64,000 bases of DNA from positions 1 through 64,000 of the forward strand of contig CACLAY010000002.1 in NCBI GenBank assembly GCA_902604975.1, written 5' to 3'. Origin of the DNA: an uncultured Pelagibacteraceae bacterium. Lineage in GTDB: Bacteria; Pseudomonadota; Alphaproteobacteria; Pelagibacterales; Pelagibacteraceae. Positions 29,980 through 39,812 of this stretch are shown piece after piece. Made by a program: the position numbers and the translations under genes. The first letter of the stretch is position 1; every line of letters starts with the position of its first letter. The notes beneath the pieces are model-generated. The model ran no database searches. It saw only the letters and a program-made list of their open reading frames with translations, and had not been told where the DNA came from.

Positions 29980-30639
29980 TTACATTGATTTTAGTTTTTC
30001 AATATTAGTTTTAATATCCCCATCATTCTCGTTAAAAACTGTTGTTCCAGACACCAAAATATCAGCTCCAGCTTCTAAAACAATTTTTGAATTACTAAAA
30101 TTAATTCCTCCATCAACCTCAATATCAAACTGATATTTGTTTTTGTCTTTTATTTTTTTCAATTCTTTTATTTTATCTAATATTTCAGGCATAAATTTTT
30201 GCCCACCAAAACCAGGGTTAACACTCATAACAAGAACTAAATCAATTTTGTCAATTTCATCAATTAAAGTTTTTATTTCAGTTTTTGGATTTAAAGATAC
30301 ACCAACTTTTTTGCCAAATTTTTTAATTAAACTTATAGATCCTTTCAAGTTTTCAGTAGCTTCAGGGTGAATAGTTATTATATCAGCACCAGCATTTGCA
30401 TAATTTTCAATATATTCGTTTACTGGAGAAATCATTAAGTGTACATCAAATGGAAGCTTGGTATATTTTCTTAGGTTTTTTATTACTGGAGGTCCAATTG
30501 TTAAATTTGGAACAAAGTGACCGTCCATTACATCGACGTGAATTAAGTCGGCCCCACCTTGTTCTAGCTTCTTAATTTCATTACCAAGCTGGCTGAAGTC
30601 TGCAGATAATATAGAAGGAGAAATTTGAATTTTTTTCAT
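29980..30639 (-). CDS. rpe: Ribulose-phosphate 3-epimerase
   Basis: ISPSILSADFSQLGNEIKKLEQGGADLIHVDVMDGHFVPNLTIGPPV, VMSVNPGFGGQKF. Confidence 0.98.
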   Translation of the reverse strand: MKKIQISPSILSADFSQLGNEIKKLEQGGADLIHVDVMDGHFVPNLTIGPPVIKNLRKYTKLPFDVHLMISPVNEYIENYANAGADIITIHPEATENLKGSISLIKKFGKKVGVSLNPKTEIKTLIDEIDKIDLVLVMSVNPGFGGQKFMPEILDKIKELKKIKDKNKYQFDIEVDGGINFSNSKIVLEAGADILVSGTTVFNENDGDIKTNIEKLKSM

Positions 30640-30682
30640 TTGATACTAAAAATATTAGTATCAATTTTTTGTTCTATTTGAA

Positions 30683-31033
30683 TTAGTTTTTACTAAATAT
30701 TCTATATATTTCTCGAGCAATTTCACTTTCAAGAGGGAAAGAAAGCATACCCATTACTGAATAACCAAGTAAATAAGGCATTAAATAGAAACGACCCATG
30801 TAAAAGAACCAAGCTACATAGAGTGGTACTAAAGGTCCTATAATAAAGCTTGGGGTAATTGGTTTAAATATTTTTATAAGTGGGTTAGTTAATTTCACAA
30901 ATACTTTCATAAAGAAAAACTGTGAATCTTCTTTCTGAAATATATTCATCGCAACTCTTCCAATTAGAGTCCACATTATAACTCCAAGGACATAATCAAT
31001 TATATAAACTAAGGGATGAAAGTTTGCTGACAT
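30683..31033 (-). CDS. Small integral membrane protein, YggT-like
   Basis: 116 aa hydrophobic protein, FVKLTNPLIKIFKPITPSFIIGPLVPLYVAWF resembling the YggT repeat. Confidence 0.55.
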   Translation of the reverse strand: MSANFHPLVYIIDYVLGVIMWTLIGRVAMNIFQKEDSQFFFMKVFVKLTNPLIKIFKPITPSFIIGPLVPLYVAWFFYMGRFYLMPYLLGYSVMGMLSFPLESEIAREIYRIFSKN

Positions 31034-31046
31034 TTTAGATCTTATC

Positions 31047-31069
31047 TAGGGGCGAAATTTTCGCCCCTA
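31047..31069. terminator. GC-rich perfect hairpin between symporter and YggT-like gene (terminator or processing element)
   Basis: TAGGGGCGAA-ATT-TTCGCCCCTA, 10-bp perfect stem; no strong T-run immediately after it on the minus strand. Confidence 0.5.
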
Positions 31070-31085
31070 AAATAATATATTTTAA

Positions 31086-32900
31086 TTAATGTTGTTTTCC
31101 AAGTATGGTTTTACCACTTGGTACACGCACATCATCAACCATTTTCTGAGTAGCTGCGTCTGGTGCTGCAGTTATTAAACTGACAACAATCATAGAAACT
31201 AAACTTACAGCTGCTCCAACTATTCCAAAAGTAAGTTGAGTTATGCCTAAGAACCCAGATCCACCACTTCGTACCCAAACTAGATACGCAGTTCCTGAAA
31301 TTAGTCCTAATAGCATTCCCGCAACAGCTCCTGGTGCATTAGCTCTCTTCCACCATACACCAAGTACAAGTGGGAAGAATAGCCCAGACATCGCAAAGTC
31401 AAAAGCCCAAATTACCGAACCTAGAATACCTTGTATCTCTAGTGCAGCAATTGTAGCTCCTGCAAAACCAATCAATACAAGCAATACCCTTGCAACAATT
31501 AATCTTTTTGCAGTTTCAGCTTTTGGATTAATGATTTTGTAGTAAACATCATGTGATAACGCATTTGAAATAGCTAAAACTAATCCATCTGCAGTTGACA
31601 TGGCAGCAGCCATACCTCCAGCAGCAACAAGTCCAGATATTACATAAGGTAATCCAGCAATCTCAGGTGTTGCTAGTACAACAGCACTACCTTTCATAAA
31701 GAACTCGTTAAGTTCTAGAGTTCCATTGCCGTTAAAGTCACTTACAAACATCAACTTCGCTTGGTTCCAGTTTTGATACCAGTCAAGAGCTTGAACTTCA
31801 GTTATCGATTTACCGATAATTCCAGTAGCTAGATTAGGATCCATCAAAGAAATTTTTGATAGAGTAGCTAACATTGGAGCAGAAGAGTAAAGTAGGAATA
31901 TAAAGAATAATGACCAACCTACCGATCTTCTAGCTGTTCTTACACTTGGAGTAGTAAAGTATCTCATCATAACGTGAGGTAATGAGGCTGTTCCTGCCAT
32001 CATACATACTGCTAATGAAATAAACGCCCAAGGTGTTGCATTAACTGAAGAGTGCGCTTTAGTAATTGCAGATAATCCTTTTGGAACTGTAGCTAAATCT
32101 GCAGCTGAGTTTTTAACAAATCCAAATTGACCTTCAAGTTCTGCAATTCTTGCTACTTCGTCAGCTAACATGAAGTGTGGGAAGAAACCTGCACCAATAT
32201 TGTTACTTATCCAGAATACTGGAAGTAAATAAGCAATAATTAGTACAATATATTGAGCAACTTGTGTCCAAGTTACTGCTCTCATTCCACCAAGCATTGA
32301 GCACATCAAAATACTAGCTAGTCCAACGTAAACTGCAATTTCAAATGGAATATCTAAAGCAACAGAAGCAATTGTTCCTGTAGCGTTAATTTGAGCAGTC
32401 ACGTAAGTGAATGATGCAACAGTTAAGACTATAACAGCACTAAATCTTGCTAAGTTACCACCGTAACGAGTTCCTATAAAATCTGGAACAGTATAACATC
32501 CAAATTTTCTAAGATATGGTGCTAATAAAGAAGCAACTAGTACATATCCACCAGTCCATCCAACAAGCAGTGCCATATAACCATAGCCCTTAAAGTAGAT
32601 ACCACCTGCCATGGCTACAAATGATGCACCAGACATCCAGTCAGCTGCAGTTGCCATTCCATTAAAAACAGTAGGTACTTGCCTTCCAGCTACATAATAA
32701 GCATCTGTTTGAAGTGTTCTGGATAACCAACCAATTAAAGCATAAATCAAAACTGTAAATGATACAAAAAAGATACCAATCATTTTTGCTGTCATTCCCA
32801 TTTGTTCTGCTATGGCCATTATGATGATAAATACAAGAAATCCTCCAGTATATATCCCATAGACTTTAGGTAAGTTATCTATAAATTTACCTTTTATCAT
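31086..32900 (-). CDS. Sodium:solute symporter (SSS family, ActP/acetate-permease-like large subunit)
   Basis: TDAYYVAGRQVPTVFNGMATAADWMSGASFVAMAG, YGGNLARFSAVIVLTVASFTYVTAQI, paired with a DUF4212-like small subunit. Confidence 0.94.
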   Translation of the reverse strand: MIKGKFIDNLPKVYGIYTGGFLVFIIIMAIAEQMGMTAKMIGIFFVSFTVLIYALIGWLSRTLQTDAYYVAGRQVPTVFNGMATAADWMSGASFVAMAGGIYFKGYGYMALLVGWTGGYVLVASLLAPYLRKFGCYTVPDFIGTRYGGNLARFSAVIVLTVASFTYVTAQINATGTIASVALDIPFEIAVYVGLASILMCSMLGGMRAVTWTQVAQYIVLIIAYLLPVFWISNNIGAGFFPHFMLADEVARIAELEGQFGFVKNSAADLATVPKGLSAITKAHSSVNATPWAFISLAVCMMAGTASLPHVMMRYFTTPSVRTARRSVGWSLFFIFLLYSSAPMLATLSKISLMDPNLATGIIGKSITEVQALDWYQNWNQAKLMFVSDFNGNGTLELNEFFMKGSAVVLATPEIAGLPYVISGLVAAGGMAAAMSTADGLVLAISNALSHDVYYKIINPKAETAKRLIVARVLLVLIGFAGATIAALEIQGILGSVIWAFDFAMSGLFFPLVLGVWWKRANAPGAVAGMLLGLISGTAYLVWVRSGGSGFLGITQLTFGIVGAAVSLVSMIVVSLITAAPDAATQKMVDDVRVPSGKTILGKQH

Positions 32901-33163
32901 TGATCACCCTCTCTTTCAGTAAATCCGAATTCATCATCTATTTTCTCTTGTCGACCGGCAAACCAGAAAATTAGAATTACGAAGATTGCAAGCGATCCCT
33001 GACATGTAAACCAATACGTTAAAGGATATCCAAATGGTCTAATGCTTGATTCTTGCATTTCGGCTCCGAAAAGAAAGATGCCAATTGAGAAAACAAACCA
33101 AATTGCTAGTGTAATAAAGAGCAAGTTTCTGGTTTTTTCCCAGTGTTGTTCTTGTTTTGACAT
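32897..33163 (-). CDS. DUF4212-type putative solute:sodium symporter small subunit
   Basis: 88 aa, HWEKTRNLLFITLAIWFVFSIGIFLFGAEMQ, PLTYWFTCQGSLAIFVILIFWFAGRQEKIDDEF; overlaps symporter start. Confidence 0.9.
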   Translation of the reverse strand: MSKQEQHWEKTRNLLFITLAIWFVFSIGIFLFGAEMQESSIRPFGYPLTYWFTCQGSLAIFVILIFWFAGRQEKIDDEFGFTEREGDQ

Positions 33164-33283
33164 TTTTTCTCTCTCCTATAGGTTAAAGAGAGAACCATAC
33201 CGATAATCAAACATATTTAAACCCCTAAAAACACTCGATATTGTGTCATTTTTACATTATACATCAACATATTAGTTAGATAA

Positions 33284-33910
33284 ATGGCCCTTAAATACAG
33301 ATTCAACTTAAAAGATATAAAAATTGAAGACTTCAAAGTTTATTTAGTTGCAATGTTCAAAGGTATTCTTCCAAAGAAAAAAATAAAGAATATCGAGGAT
33401 CTTGCAGAATTTATTCAGCAAAAATCAGCATGGGTATCACAAGTTACTTTATATAATTATTTAAAAACAAGAATGGGCACTAAATGGGTTCTCCATTTTG
33501 ATGATGAAAAGTTTTTAAAATCAATTAACACTGCCAAATGGAACATATATGCAATTTCACTTCAAGATTTATCTTTTTATACTGTTTCATATTTAAATGT
33601 TTTTTTTAATTTCCAAGAAACTAATAAAGCTTCTGAAATTTATAATAATATTTTGGATAAAGAATTAGAGAATGGCATGCCGAAGGAAATTGTTGATGAA
33701 GCGAGAGCTAGTTTTCAAAAAAGATTAGATCAAATTAAATGGGATGACTATTATAAGTCTTGGCCATTTAATGAAAGTGCTCTTGCACTTTATAATTGGG
33801 CTCCAGTAGCTACTGAACTAAAATCTATTGATAGAAAAATAGTACTGAATTCTATGATTTTAAAATGGGATAATATTAAGGAAGAGTTTTCTAAACTAAT
33901 AAAGATCTAG
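33284..33910 (+). CDS. Conserved protein of unknown function
   Basis: 208-aa ORF with ATG start, protein-like composition and no recognised motif; divergent from the symporter operon. Confidence 0.7.
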   Translation: MALKYRFNLKDIKIEDFKVYLVAMFKGILPKKKIKNIEDLAEFIQQKSAWVSQVTLYNYLKTRMGTKWVLHFDDEKFLKSINTAKWNIYAISLQDLSFYTVSYLNVFFNFQETNKASEIYNNILDKELENGMPKEIVDEARASFQKRLDQIKWDDYYKSWPFNESALALYNWAPVATELKSIDRKIVLNSMILKWDNIKEEFSKLIKI

Positions 33911-35892
33911 ATATTTTTTCTATTATCGACCAAGCTTTCAACAACTGAAGGATCAGCTAAAGTGGTTGTATCCCCTAATTGACCATGTTCATTAGCAGCG
34001 ATTTTTCTCAGAATTCTTCTCATTATTTTACCTGATCTTGTTTTTGGAAGGCCTGGAGCAAATTGAATTAAGTCCGGAGTTGCTATTGGACCAATTTGTT
34101 TCCTCACCCAAAGTTTTAAATCTCTCTCTAAATCAAGAGTACTTTTTTCTCCAGCATTTAAAGTGACATAGCAGTAAAGCCCATTTCCTTTTATGTCATG
34201 TGGATATCCAACCACTGCTGCTTCAGCCACCTTTGGATGAGCTACAAAAGCACTTTCAATTTCTGCAGTACCTAAATTATGTCCAGAAACAATAATTACA
34301 TCATCTACTCTTCCTGTAATCCAATAGTATCCATCTTTATCCCTTCTGCAACCATCACCTGTAAAATATTTTCCATCAAATTGTGAAAAATAAGTATCTA
34401 TAAATCTTTGATGATCGCCATACACACTTCTCATTTGCCCAGGCCATGATTGTGAAATACAAAGTCTACCTTGTGCTTCTCCTTTTAAAACCTTGCCATC
34501 TTTGTCTAGGATCTCTGGTTTAATTCCATAAAATGGTTTTGTTGCAGAACCAGGTTTTAAATCTATGGCACCAGTTTGAGGACTGATCAAAATTCCACCT
34601 GTTTCTGTTTGCCACCAAGTATCAACGATTGGGCAACTGCTATCACCAACGGTTTTGTAATACCATTCCCAAGCTTCAGGATTAATTGGTTCACCAACAG
34701 TACCTAAAAGTTTCAAAGTTTTTCTAGATGTTTTTTTTACAGGTTTATCACCTTCTCTCATCAAAGCTCTGATTGCTGTAGGAGCTGTATAAAAAATATT
34801 AACTTTATATTTATCAACTATTTGCCACCATCTAGATGTATCAGGATAAGTGGGTATTCCTTCAAACATAATTGTAGTTGCGCCATTGGCAAGCGGACCA
34901 TAAATAATATAACTGTGTCCTGTAACCCAGCCTATATCAGCCGTGCACCAGTAAATATCTTTAGGTTTATAATTAAAAATATATTGGTGAGTCATTGATG
35001 CATAAACCATATATCCACCAGTTGTATGTAACACACCTTTTGGTTTCCCAGTTGAGCCAGATGTGTAAAGAATAAATAATGGATCTTCGGCATTCATTTC
35101 TTCAGGCTCACATTTTGCTGAAACTTTACTTGTCATTTTGTGATACCAAACATCACGATCATTGTACCAATCAATCTTTTTGGTACCTGTTCTCTTTACA
35201 ACGACACATTTCTTTACGTTTGGACAGCTCTGCAAAGCTTCATCTGTAATAGATTTTAAAGGAATTGTTTTGCCACCTCTTACACCTTCATCTGCAGTTA
35301 TTACATAATCAGATTCGCAATCATTAATTCTACCTGAAATACTATCTGGTGAAAAACCTCCAAATATTATGGAGTGAACTGCACCTATTCTTGCACATGC
35401 AAGCATTGTGTAGGCAAGCTCTGGTATCATGGTAAGATAAATTGTTACTCTATCACCCTTTTGAACTCCAAGATTTTTTAATCCATTAGCTGTTTTTGAT
35501 ACCTCTTTATGAAGTTCTTTATAAGTAATTTTTTTTTGAACTTTAGGATCGTCTCCTACCCATATAATTGCAGTCTTATTAGCATTCTTTTTAAGATGCC
35601 TATCAATGCAATTCGCAGAGGCATTTAAAGTACCATCATAGAACCATTTGATGTGAACATCATCTTTACTATATTTAACATCTTTAATTTTTTTATAAGG
35701 CTTAATCCAATTAATTCTTTTTCCTTCTTTTTTCCAAAATCCATCGTTATCTTTAATCGATTCGTTATATTTCTTTATATATTGAGATTTATTAACGGTA
35801 GCTTTACTTATCCATTCTTTCTTAGTTTTATAAATTGTCTCTTTAGGTTTTTTAGAGATTATTTTTTTTTTAACTTTTTTTTTCTTAGGCAT
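33907..35892 (-). CDS. acs: Acetyl-CoA synthetase, with Lys-rich N-terminal extension
   Basis: [71 protein letters not shown]. Confidence 0.97.
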   Translation of the reverse strand: MPKKKKVKKKIISKKPKETIYKTKKEWISKATVNKSQYIKKYNESIKDNDGFWKKEGKRINWIKPYKKIKDVKYSKDDVHIKWFYDGTLNASANCIDRHLKKNANKTAIIWVGDDPKVQKKITYKELHKEVSKTANGLKNLGVQKGDRVTIYLTMIPELAYTMLACARIGAVHSIIFGGFSPDSISGRINDCESDYVITADEGVRGGKTIPLKSITDEALQSCPNVKKCVVVKRTGTKKIDWYNDRDVWYHKMTSKVSAKCEPEEMNAEDPLFILYTSGSTGKPKGVLHTTGGYMVYASMTHQYIFNYKPKDIYWCTADIGWVTGHSYIIYGPLANGATTIMFEGIPTYPDTSRWWQIVDKYKVNIFYTAPTAIRALMREGDKPVKKTSRKTLKLLGTVGEPINPEAWEWYYKTVGDSSCPIVDTWWQTETGGILISPQTGAIDLKPGSATKPFYGIKPEILDKDGKVLKGEAQGRLCISQSWPGQMRSVYGDHQRFIDTYFSQFDGKYFTGDGCRRDKDGYYWITGRVDDVIIVSGHNLGTAEIESAFVAHPKVAEAAVVGYPHDIKGNGLYCYVTLNAGEKSTLDLERDLKLWVRKQIGPIATPDLIQFAPGLPKTRSGKIMRRILRKIAANEHGQLGDTTTLADPSVVESLVDNRKNI

Positions 35893-35902
35893 GAATTTTT
35901 TT

Positions 35903-36319
35903 TTAATTAATTCTACCCATCTTCAAAATTATTTTCCAGCTTTTAGTATCAATAGGCATGACAGATAGTCTACTTTGCCTAATTAAAGATAAGTTATCCA
36001 AAGCCTTAGTTTTTTTGATGTTTTCAAGTGTTACAGGATTTTGAAGTTTACTTTTAAATCTTACTTTAACAGCAACAAACCTTTTTTCCTTATCCGTTGG
36101 ATCAATGAATGCCGTTTTAATAACTTCGACTATACCAACTATCTCTTTTCCAATATTAGAATGATAAAAAAAACAAAGATCTCCTTTTTTCATTTTTTTT
36201 AAGTTACTTGCTGCTTGGTAATTTCTTACACCATCCCAGTCAGCTCCTTTTTCTCCAGCTTTGATTTGTTGATCAATTGACCAAACATCCGGCTCAGATT
36301 TAATTAACCAGTAATTCAT
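35903..36319 (-). CDS. EVE-domain (thymocyte nuclear protein-like) protein
   Basis: [53 protein letters not shown]. Confidence 0.95.
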   Translation of the reverse strand: MNYWLIKSEPDVWSIDQQIKAGEKGADWDGVRNYQAASNLKKMKKGDLCFFYHSNIGKEIVGIVEVIKTAFIDPTDKEKRFVAVKVRFKSKLQNPVTLENIKKTKALDNLSLIRQSRLSVMPIDTKSWKIILKMGRIN

Positions 36320-36393
36320 CTAATTGTTTCTCCAATTTTTATTTATATTAAGTTTTGAATATAATTTTCTATTGTTTTTTTTGTTTTACCTAA

Positions 36394-36480
36394 CTAACAG
36401 TTATTGTGTATCGTTTTATCTCCTTTCCCACATTTATCACCTACTAGTTCTATACTGTAAGGATTTTTTTCTTTTAACAT
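36394..36480 (-). CDS. Possible 28-aa microORF or gene remnant
   Basis: MLKEKNPYSIELVGDKCGKGDKTIHNNC* in a 215-bp intergenic gap; no clear Shine-Dalgarno. Confidence 0.2.
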   Translation of the reverse strand: MLKEKNPYSIELVGDKCGKGDKTIHNNC

Positions 36481-36534
36481 AATAATTATTACTTGTTGAT
36501 TTATATAATTTATTTTAGATAATTAACATAATTA

Positions 36535-37593
36535 ATGAAATTCCCAGTTCTAACAAATAAAAGAAAAAAAAAAATATCTGAAAAAGAAATATTAGGCAAA
36601 GGGGAATTTATATTTAATAAAAAATATAATTTTATAATAAATTCTAAATTTGAAAGTAAAATTATAAAGTATGATAAATCATACAATAACGAACAATCTA
36701 ATTCGATTAAGTTTCAATCACATTTAAATAATGTTGTGAAAGTAATTAAAAAAAATTTTGAATACAATCAATCTATTATAGAGATAGGTTGTGGAAAAGG
36801 TTTTTTTTTTGACTTATTAAATAAAAATAAGTTTAAAAATATCAGAGGTTTTGACAAAACTTACGAAGGAAAAAATTCTAAAATTATAAAAAGGTATATA
36901 AATAATAAAGATTATATCCCTGAGGATTTGATAGTTCTCAGACATACCTTGGAGCATATACCAAATTTTTTTGAATTTTTAAAATTAATTAAAGATATCT
37001 CAAGTAAAAAAACAAAAATATTAATTGAAGTACCATCGGTAGAATGGATATTAAGAAATAAAGCATTTTGGGATTTTAATTATGAGCACGTAAATTATTT
37101 TAGTATACGAACATTTGAAGGTTTATTTAAAAAAATTATTTACAAAGATATAATTTTTGAAGGTCAGTATATTTTAATCATTGCAGAAATAAATAGCTTG
37201 AATTTAAATTTTTTGAAACAAACAAAAAAAAATTTTATAAAATTTGATATTTTTAAAAAATTTAATATTAAAAAAAAAATAGATCAAATATTTCATAAAA
37301 AAAAAAATATTTATTTCTGGGGAGGTGCAACTAAAACATTAATGTTTTTGGTTTTTGTAAGGCATTTCAATAAAAAACTTCTGGAAAGAGTAGCAAATGT
37401 TATAGATATTGATAAAAAAAAACACAATCTATATCTTCAAATTGTTAATAAAAAAATTATCTCGCCACTTAAATTTGTTAGAAAATCGAATAATAACGAT
37501 CTTATAGTTGTATCAAATCCAAATTATTACCTTGAGGTTAAAAATTTCCTCCTAAAAAATAGAAAAAATCATATTTTATTAAAAAAACTTTAA
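36535..37593 (+). CDS. Class I SAM methyltransferase with C-methyltransferase-type C-terminal domain
   Basis: SIIEIGCGKGFFFDLLNKN, LIVLRHTLEHIPNFFEFLKLI, C-terminal KNIYFWGGATKTLMF...NDLIVVSNPNYYLEVKNFL. Confidence 0.85.
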   Translation: MKFPVLTNKRKKKISEKEILGKGEFIFNKKYNFIINSKFESKIIKYDKSYNNEQSNSIKFQSHLNNVVKVIKKNFEYNQSIIEIGCGKGFFFDLLNKNKFKNIRGFDKTYEGKNSKIIKRYINNKDYIPEDLIVLRHTLEHIPNFFEFLKLIKDISSKKTKILIEVPSVEWILRNKAFWDFNYEHVNYFSIRTFEGLFKKIIYKDIIFEGQYILIIAEINSLNLNFLKQTKKNFIKFDIFKKFNIKKKIDQIFHKKKNIYFWGGATKTLMFLVFVRHFNKKLLERVANVIDIDKKKHNLYLQIVNKKIISPLKFVRKSNNNDLIVVSNPNYYLEVKNFLLKNRKNHILLKKL

Positions 37594-37654
37594 AGTAATC
37601 ATTTAAATTTTCATTAAGAAATAATTAATAGTAACAATTTTCAAAATATTTAAA

Positions 37655-37771
37655 TTAGTTATTTTTCCTCCTTTTTTGTTTTTTTAATTTTCTCTTTTCT
37701 TTTAAAGATAGTTTTGCTTTTTTCATTACACTAGCGTCTTTAAACGATTTACCACTATATCTTTTTGACAT
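37655..37771 (-). CDS. 38-aa Lys/Arg-rich small protein immediately downstream of tsaD (absent from ORF track)
   Basis: MSKRYSGKSFKDASVMKKAKLSLKEKRKLKKQKRRKNN*; ATG directly abuts tsaD stop (TAA|ATG). Confidence 0.6.
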   Translation of the reverse strand: MSKRYSGKSFKDASVMKKAKLSLKEKRKLKKQKRRKNN

Positions 37772-38845
37772 TTATAATCTAACTCCTGCTCCTTTTAAAA
37801 ACTTTGCTTTTTCGTCAAGTGGTAGTCTTGGACTTGCAGGAAGATCTAAATTATCAAATTTTTTGATTTTATACTTTTCAAGACCAACTAGTGCAATCAT
37901 GGCTGCATTATCCCCACATAATTTTGGTTCAGGGAAAATTGGTCTAAAATCATTTCTCTTACATACTTTTATTAATTTTTTTCTAATACCCTTATTGGCA
38001 GCTACACCTCCAGCGATTACAAAAGTTTTATTCTTGTTTTTGTTGTTCTTTTTGAACTCATCAAATGCTATTTGTGTTTTTACTTCCAAAATTTCTTCGA
38101 TTGTTTTTTGAAAAGATGCTGCAAGATCATATTTTTCTTGTTTAGATTTTATAGTGCTTGATATCCTTAAAATTGCAGTTTTAAGACCTGCAAATGATAA
38201 ATTACATCCACCTTTATTTATAATTGGTTTAGGAAGTTTAAATTTATTTGCATCTCCGTGCTTTGCAAAACCTTCTAACTTTGGTCCTCCTGGAAATTCA
38301 ATACCTAAAAGTTTTGCAGTTTTATCAAATGCTTCTCCTAAAGCATCATCAATTGTTGTTCCTAATCTTTTATATTTTCCAAGTCCATTCACACTAAGAT
38401 ATTGTGTATGTCCTCCTGAAATTAATAATAATAAATATGGGAAATCTAAGGTTGTACTAAGTTTTGGACTTAAGGCATGTCCTTCAAGATGGTTTACACC
38501 AATAAAAGGTATATTTAGGCTTGCAGATAATGCTTTGCCAAAATTTAAACCCACGGTAAGGCAAACAATTAATCCTGGTCCAGATGTTGAAGCAATTGCA
38601 GAAATATCATTTAAATTCACACCGCTTTCATTAATTGCTTTTTTTGCAATTAAATCAATTTTTTCAACATGAGATCGTGCTGCAAGCTCAGGAACCACAC
38701 CTCCAAATTCTTTATGAATATCAAATTGACTTGAAACTACATTAGATAATATTTTTATCTTACTGTTTTTATCTCCTTCTATGATTGATACTGCTGTTTC
38801 ATCGCAACTTGTCTCAATTCCAAGGATTATTTTTTTTTCATTCAT
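37772..38845 (-). CDS. tsaD: tRNA N6-adenosine threonylcarbamoyltransferase
   Basis: ILGIETSCDETAVSII, VVPELAARSHVEKI, LLISGGHTQYL, FVIAGGVAANKGIR. Confidence 0.98.
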   Translation of the reverse strand: MNEKKIILGIETSCDETAVSIIEGDKNSKIKILSNVVSSQFDIHKEFGGVVPELAARSHVEKIDLIAKKAINESGVNLNDISAIASTSGPGLIVCLTVGLNFGKALSASLNIPFIGVNHLEGHALSPKLSTTLDFPYLLLLISGGHTQYLSVNGLGKYKRLGTTIDDALGEAFDKTAKLLGIEFPGGPKLEGFAKHGDANKFKLPKPIINKGGCNLSFAGLKTAILRISSTIKSKQEKYDLAASFQKTIEEILEVKTQIAFDEFKKNNKNKNKTFVIAGGVAANKGIRKKLIKVCKRNDFRPIFPEPKLCGDNAAMIALVGLEKYKIKKFDNLDLPASPRLPLDEKAKFLKGAGVRL

Positions 38846-38899
38846 AAATATTTATAATTAATACAATTAAACTATAAGAATGTAATAAAAATAAGAATT

Positions 38900-39811
38900 A
38901 TGAAAAGGGATAAATTTATTATTGGCACTCGAGGAAGTCAGTTAGCTCAAATTTATACCGAAAAAGTGATAAACCATCTTAAAAAAGTTTCATCGACCCA
39001 AATAGAAACAAAAAAAATAGTTACAAGTGGAGATGAAAACCAAAAGGATAGGCTGTCAAACATTGGAGGAAAAGGATTATTTTCAAAAAAAATTGAAATA
39101 GAATTAATTAATAATAATATTGATATAGCTGTTCATGCTTTAAAAGATATGCCATCAATTGAAACAGCTGGGCTAATAACAAATTTTTATTTAAAAAGGA
39201 ATTCGCCCAATGAAATTTTTATTAGCAACAACAATATAAATTTTCTAGACCTTAAACCTAATTCGGTAATAGGCACTTCTTCTTACAGAAGGGAATACCA
39301 GTTAAAAAGTATTAGATCAGATCTGGATTATAAATTAATAAGAGGAAATGTGGATACTAGGATAAAGAAATTAGAGAATGGAGATTATGATGCAATTTTA
39401 CTTTCCAAAGCTGGTATTGAAGCTTTAAGTTTGACAAATAAAATTACACATGAATTTAGTACTGAAGAACTAATACCTTGTGCTGGACAAGGTATTATTG
39501 CCATACAATGTAGAGAAGAAGATCAAGAAATAATAAATATCTTAGAAAAAATTAATGATTATCAATCGAGAATAATTGCAAATGCTGAAAGAAAAATTTT
39601 AAAAATACTCGAGGGTGACTGCGATACAGCAGTTGGTGTGTATGCAAAGATTGATAAAGATGTTGTAAATATAAAAGCTGAACTTTTTTCAGTGGATGGT
39701 AAACAAAGATTTTTTGTTGAAGAAAGTGAAAATAAAAAAATGGTTAATGATTTAAGTATTAAGATTGGAGAAAAATTAAAATCAGAGTCAAAGGGATCTT
39801 ATAAAAGGTAA
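38900..39811 (+). CDS. hemC: Hydroxymethylbilane synthase
   Basis: FIIGTRGSQLAQIYTEKV, DIAVHALKDMPS, LIRGNVDTRIKKLENGDYDAILLSKAGI. Confidence 0.97.
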   Translation: MKRDKFIIGTRGSQLAQIYTEKVINHLKKVSSTQIETKKIVTSGDENQKDRLSNIGGKGLFSKKIEIELINNNIDIAVHALKDMPSIETAGLITNFYLKRNSPNEIFISNNNINFLDLKPNSVIGTSSYRREYQLKSIRSDLDYKLIRGNVDTRIKKLENGDYDAILLSKAGIEALSLTNKITHEFSTEELIPCAGQGIIAIQCREEDQEIINILEKINDYQSRIIANAERKILKILEGDCDTAVGVYAKIDKDVVNIKAELFSVDGKQRFFVEESENKKMVNDLSIKIGEKLKSESKGSYKR

Positions 39812-39812
39812 A

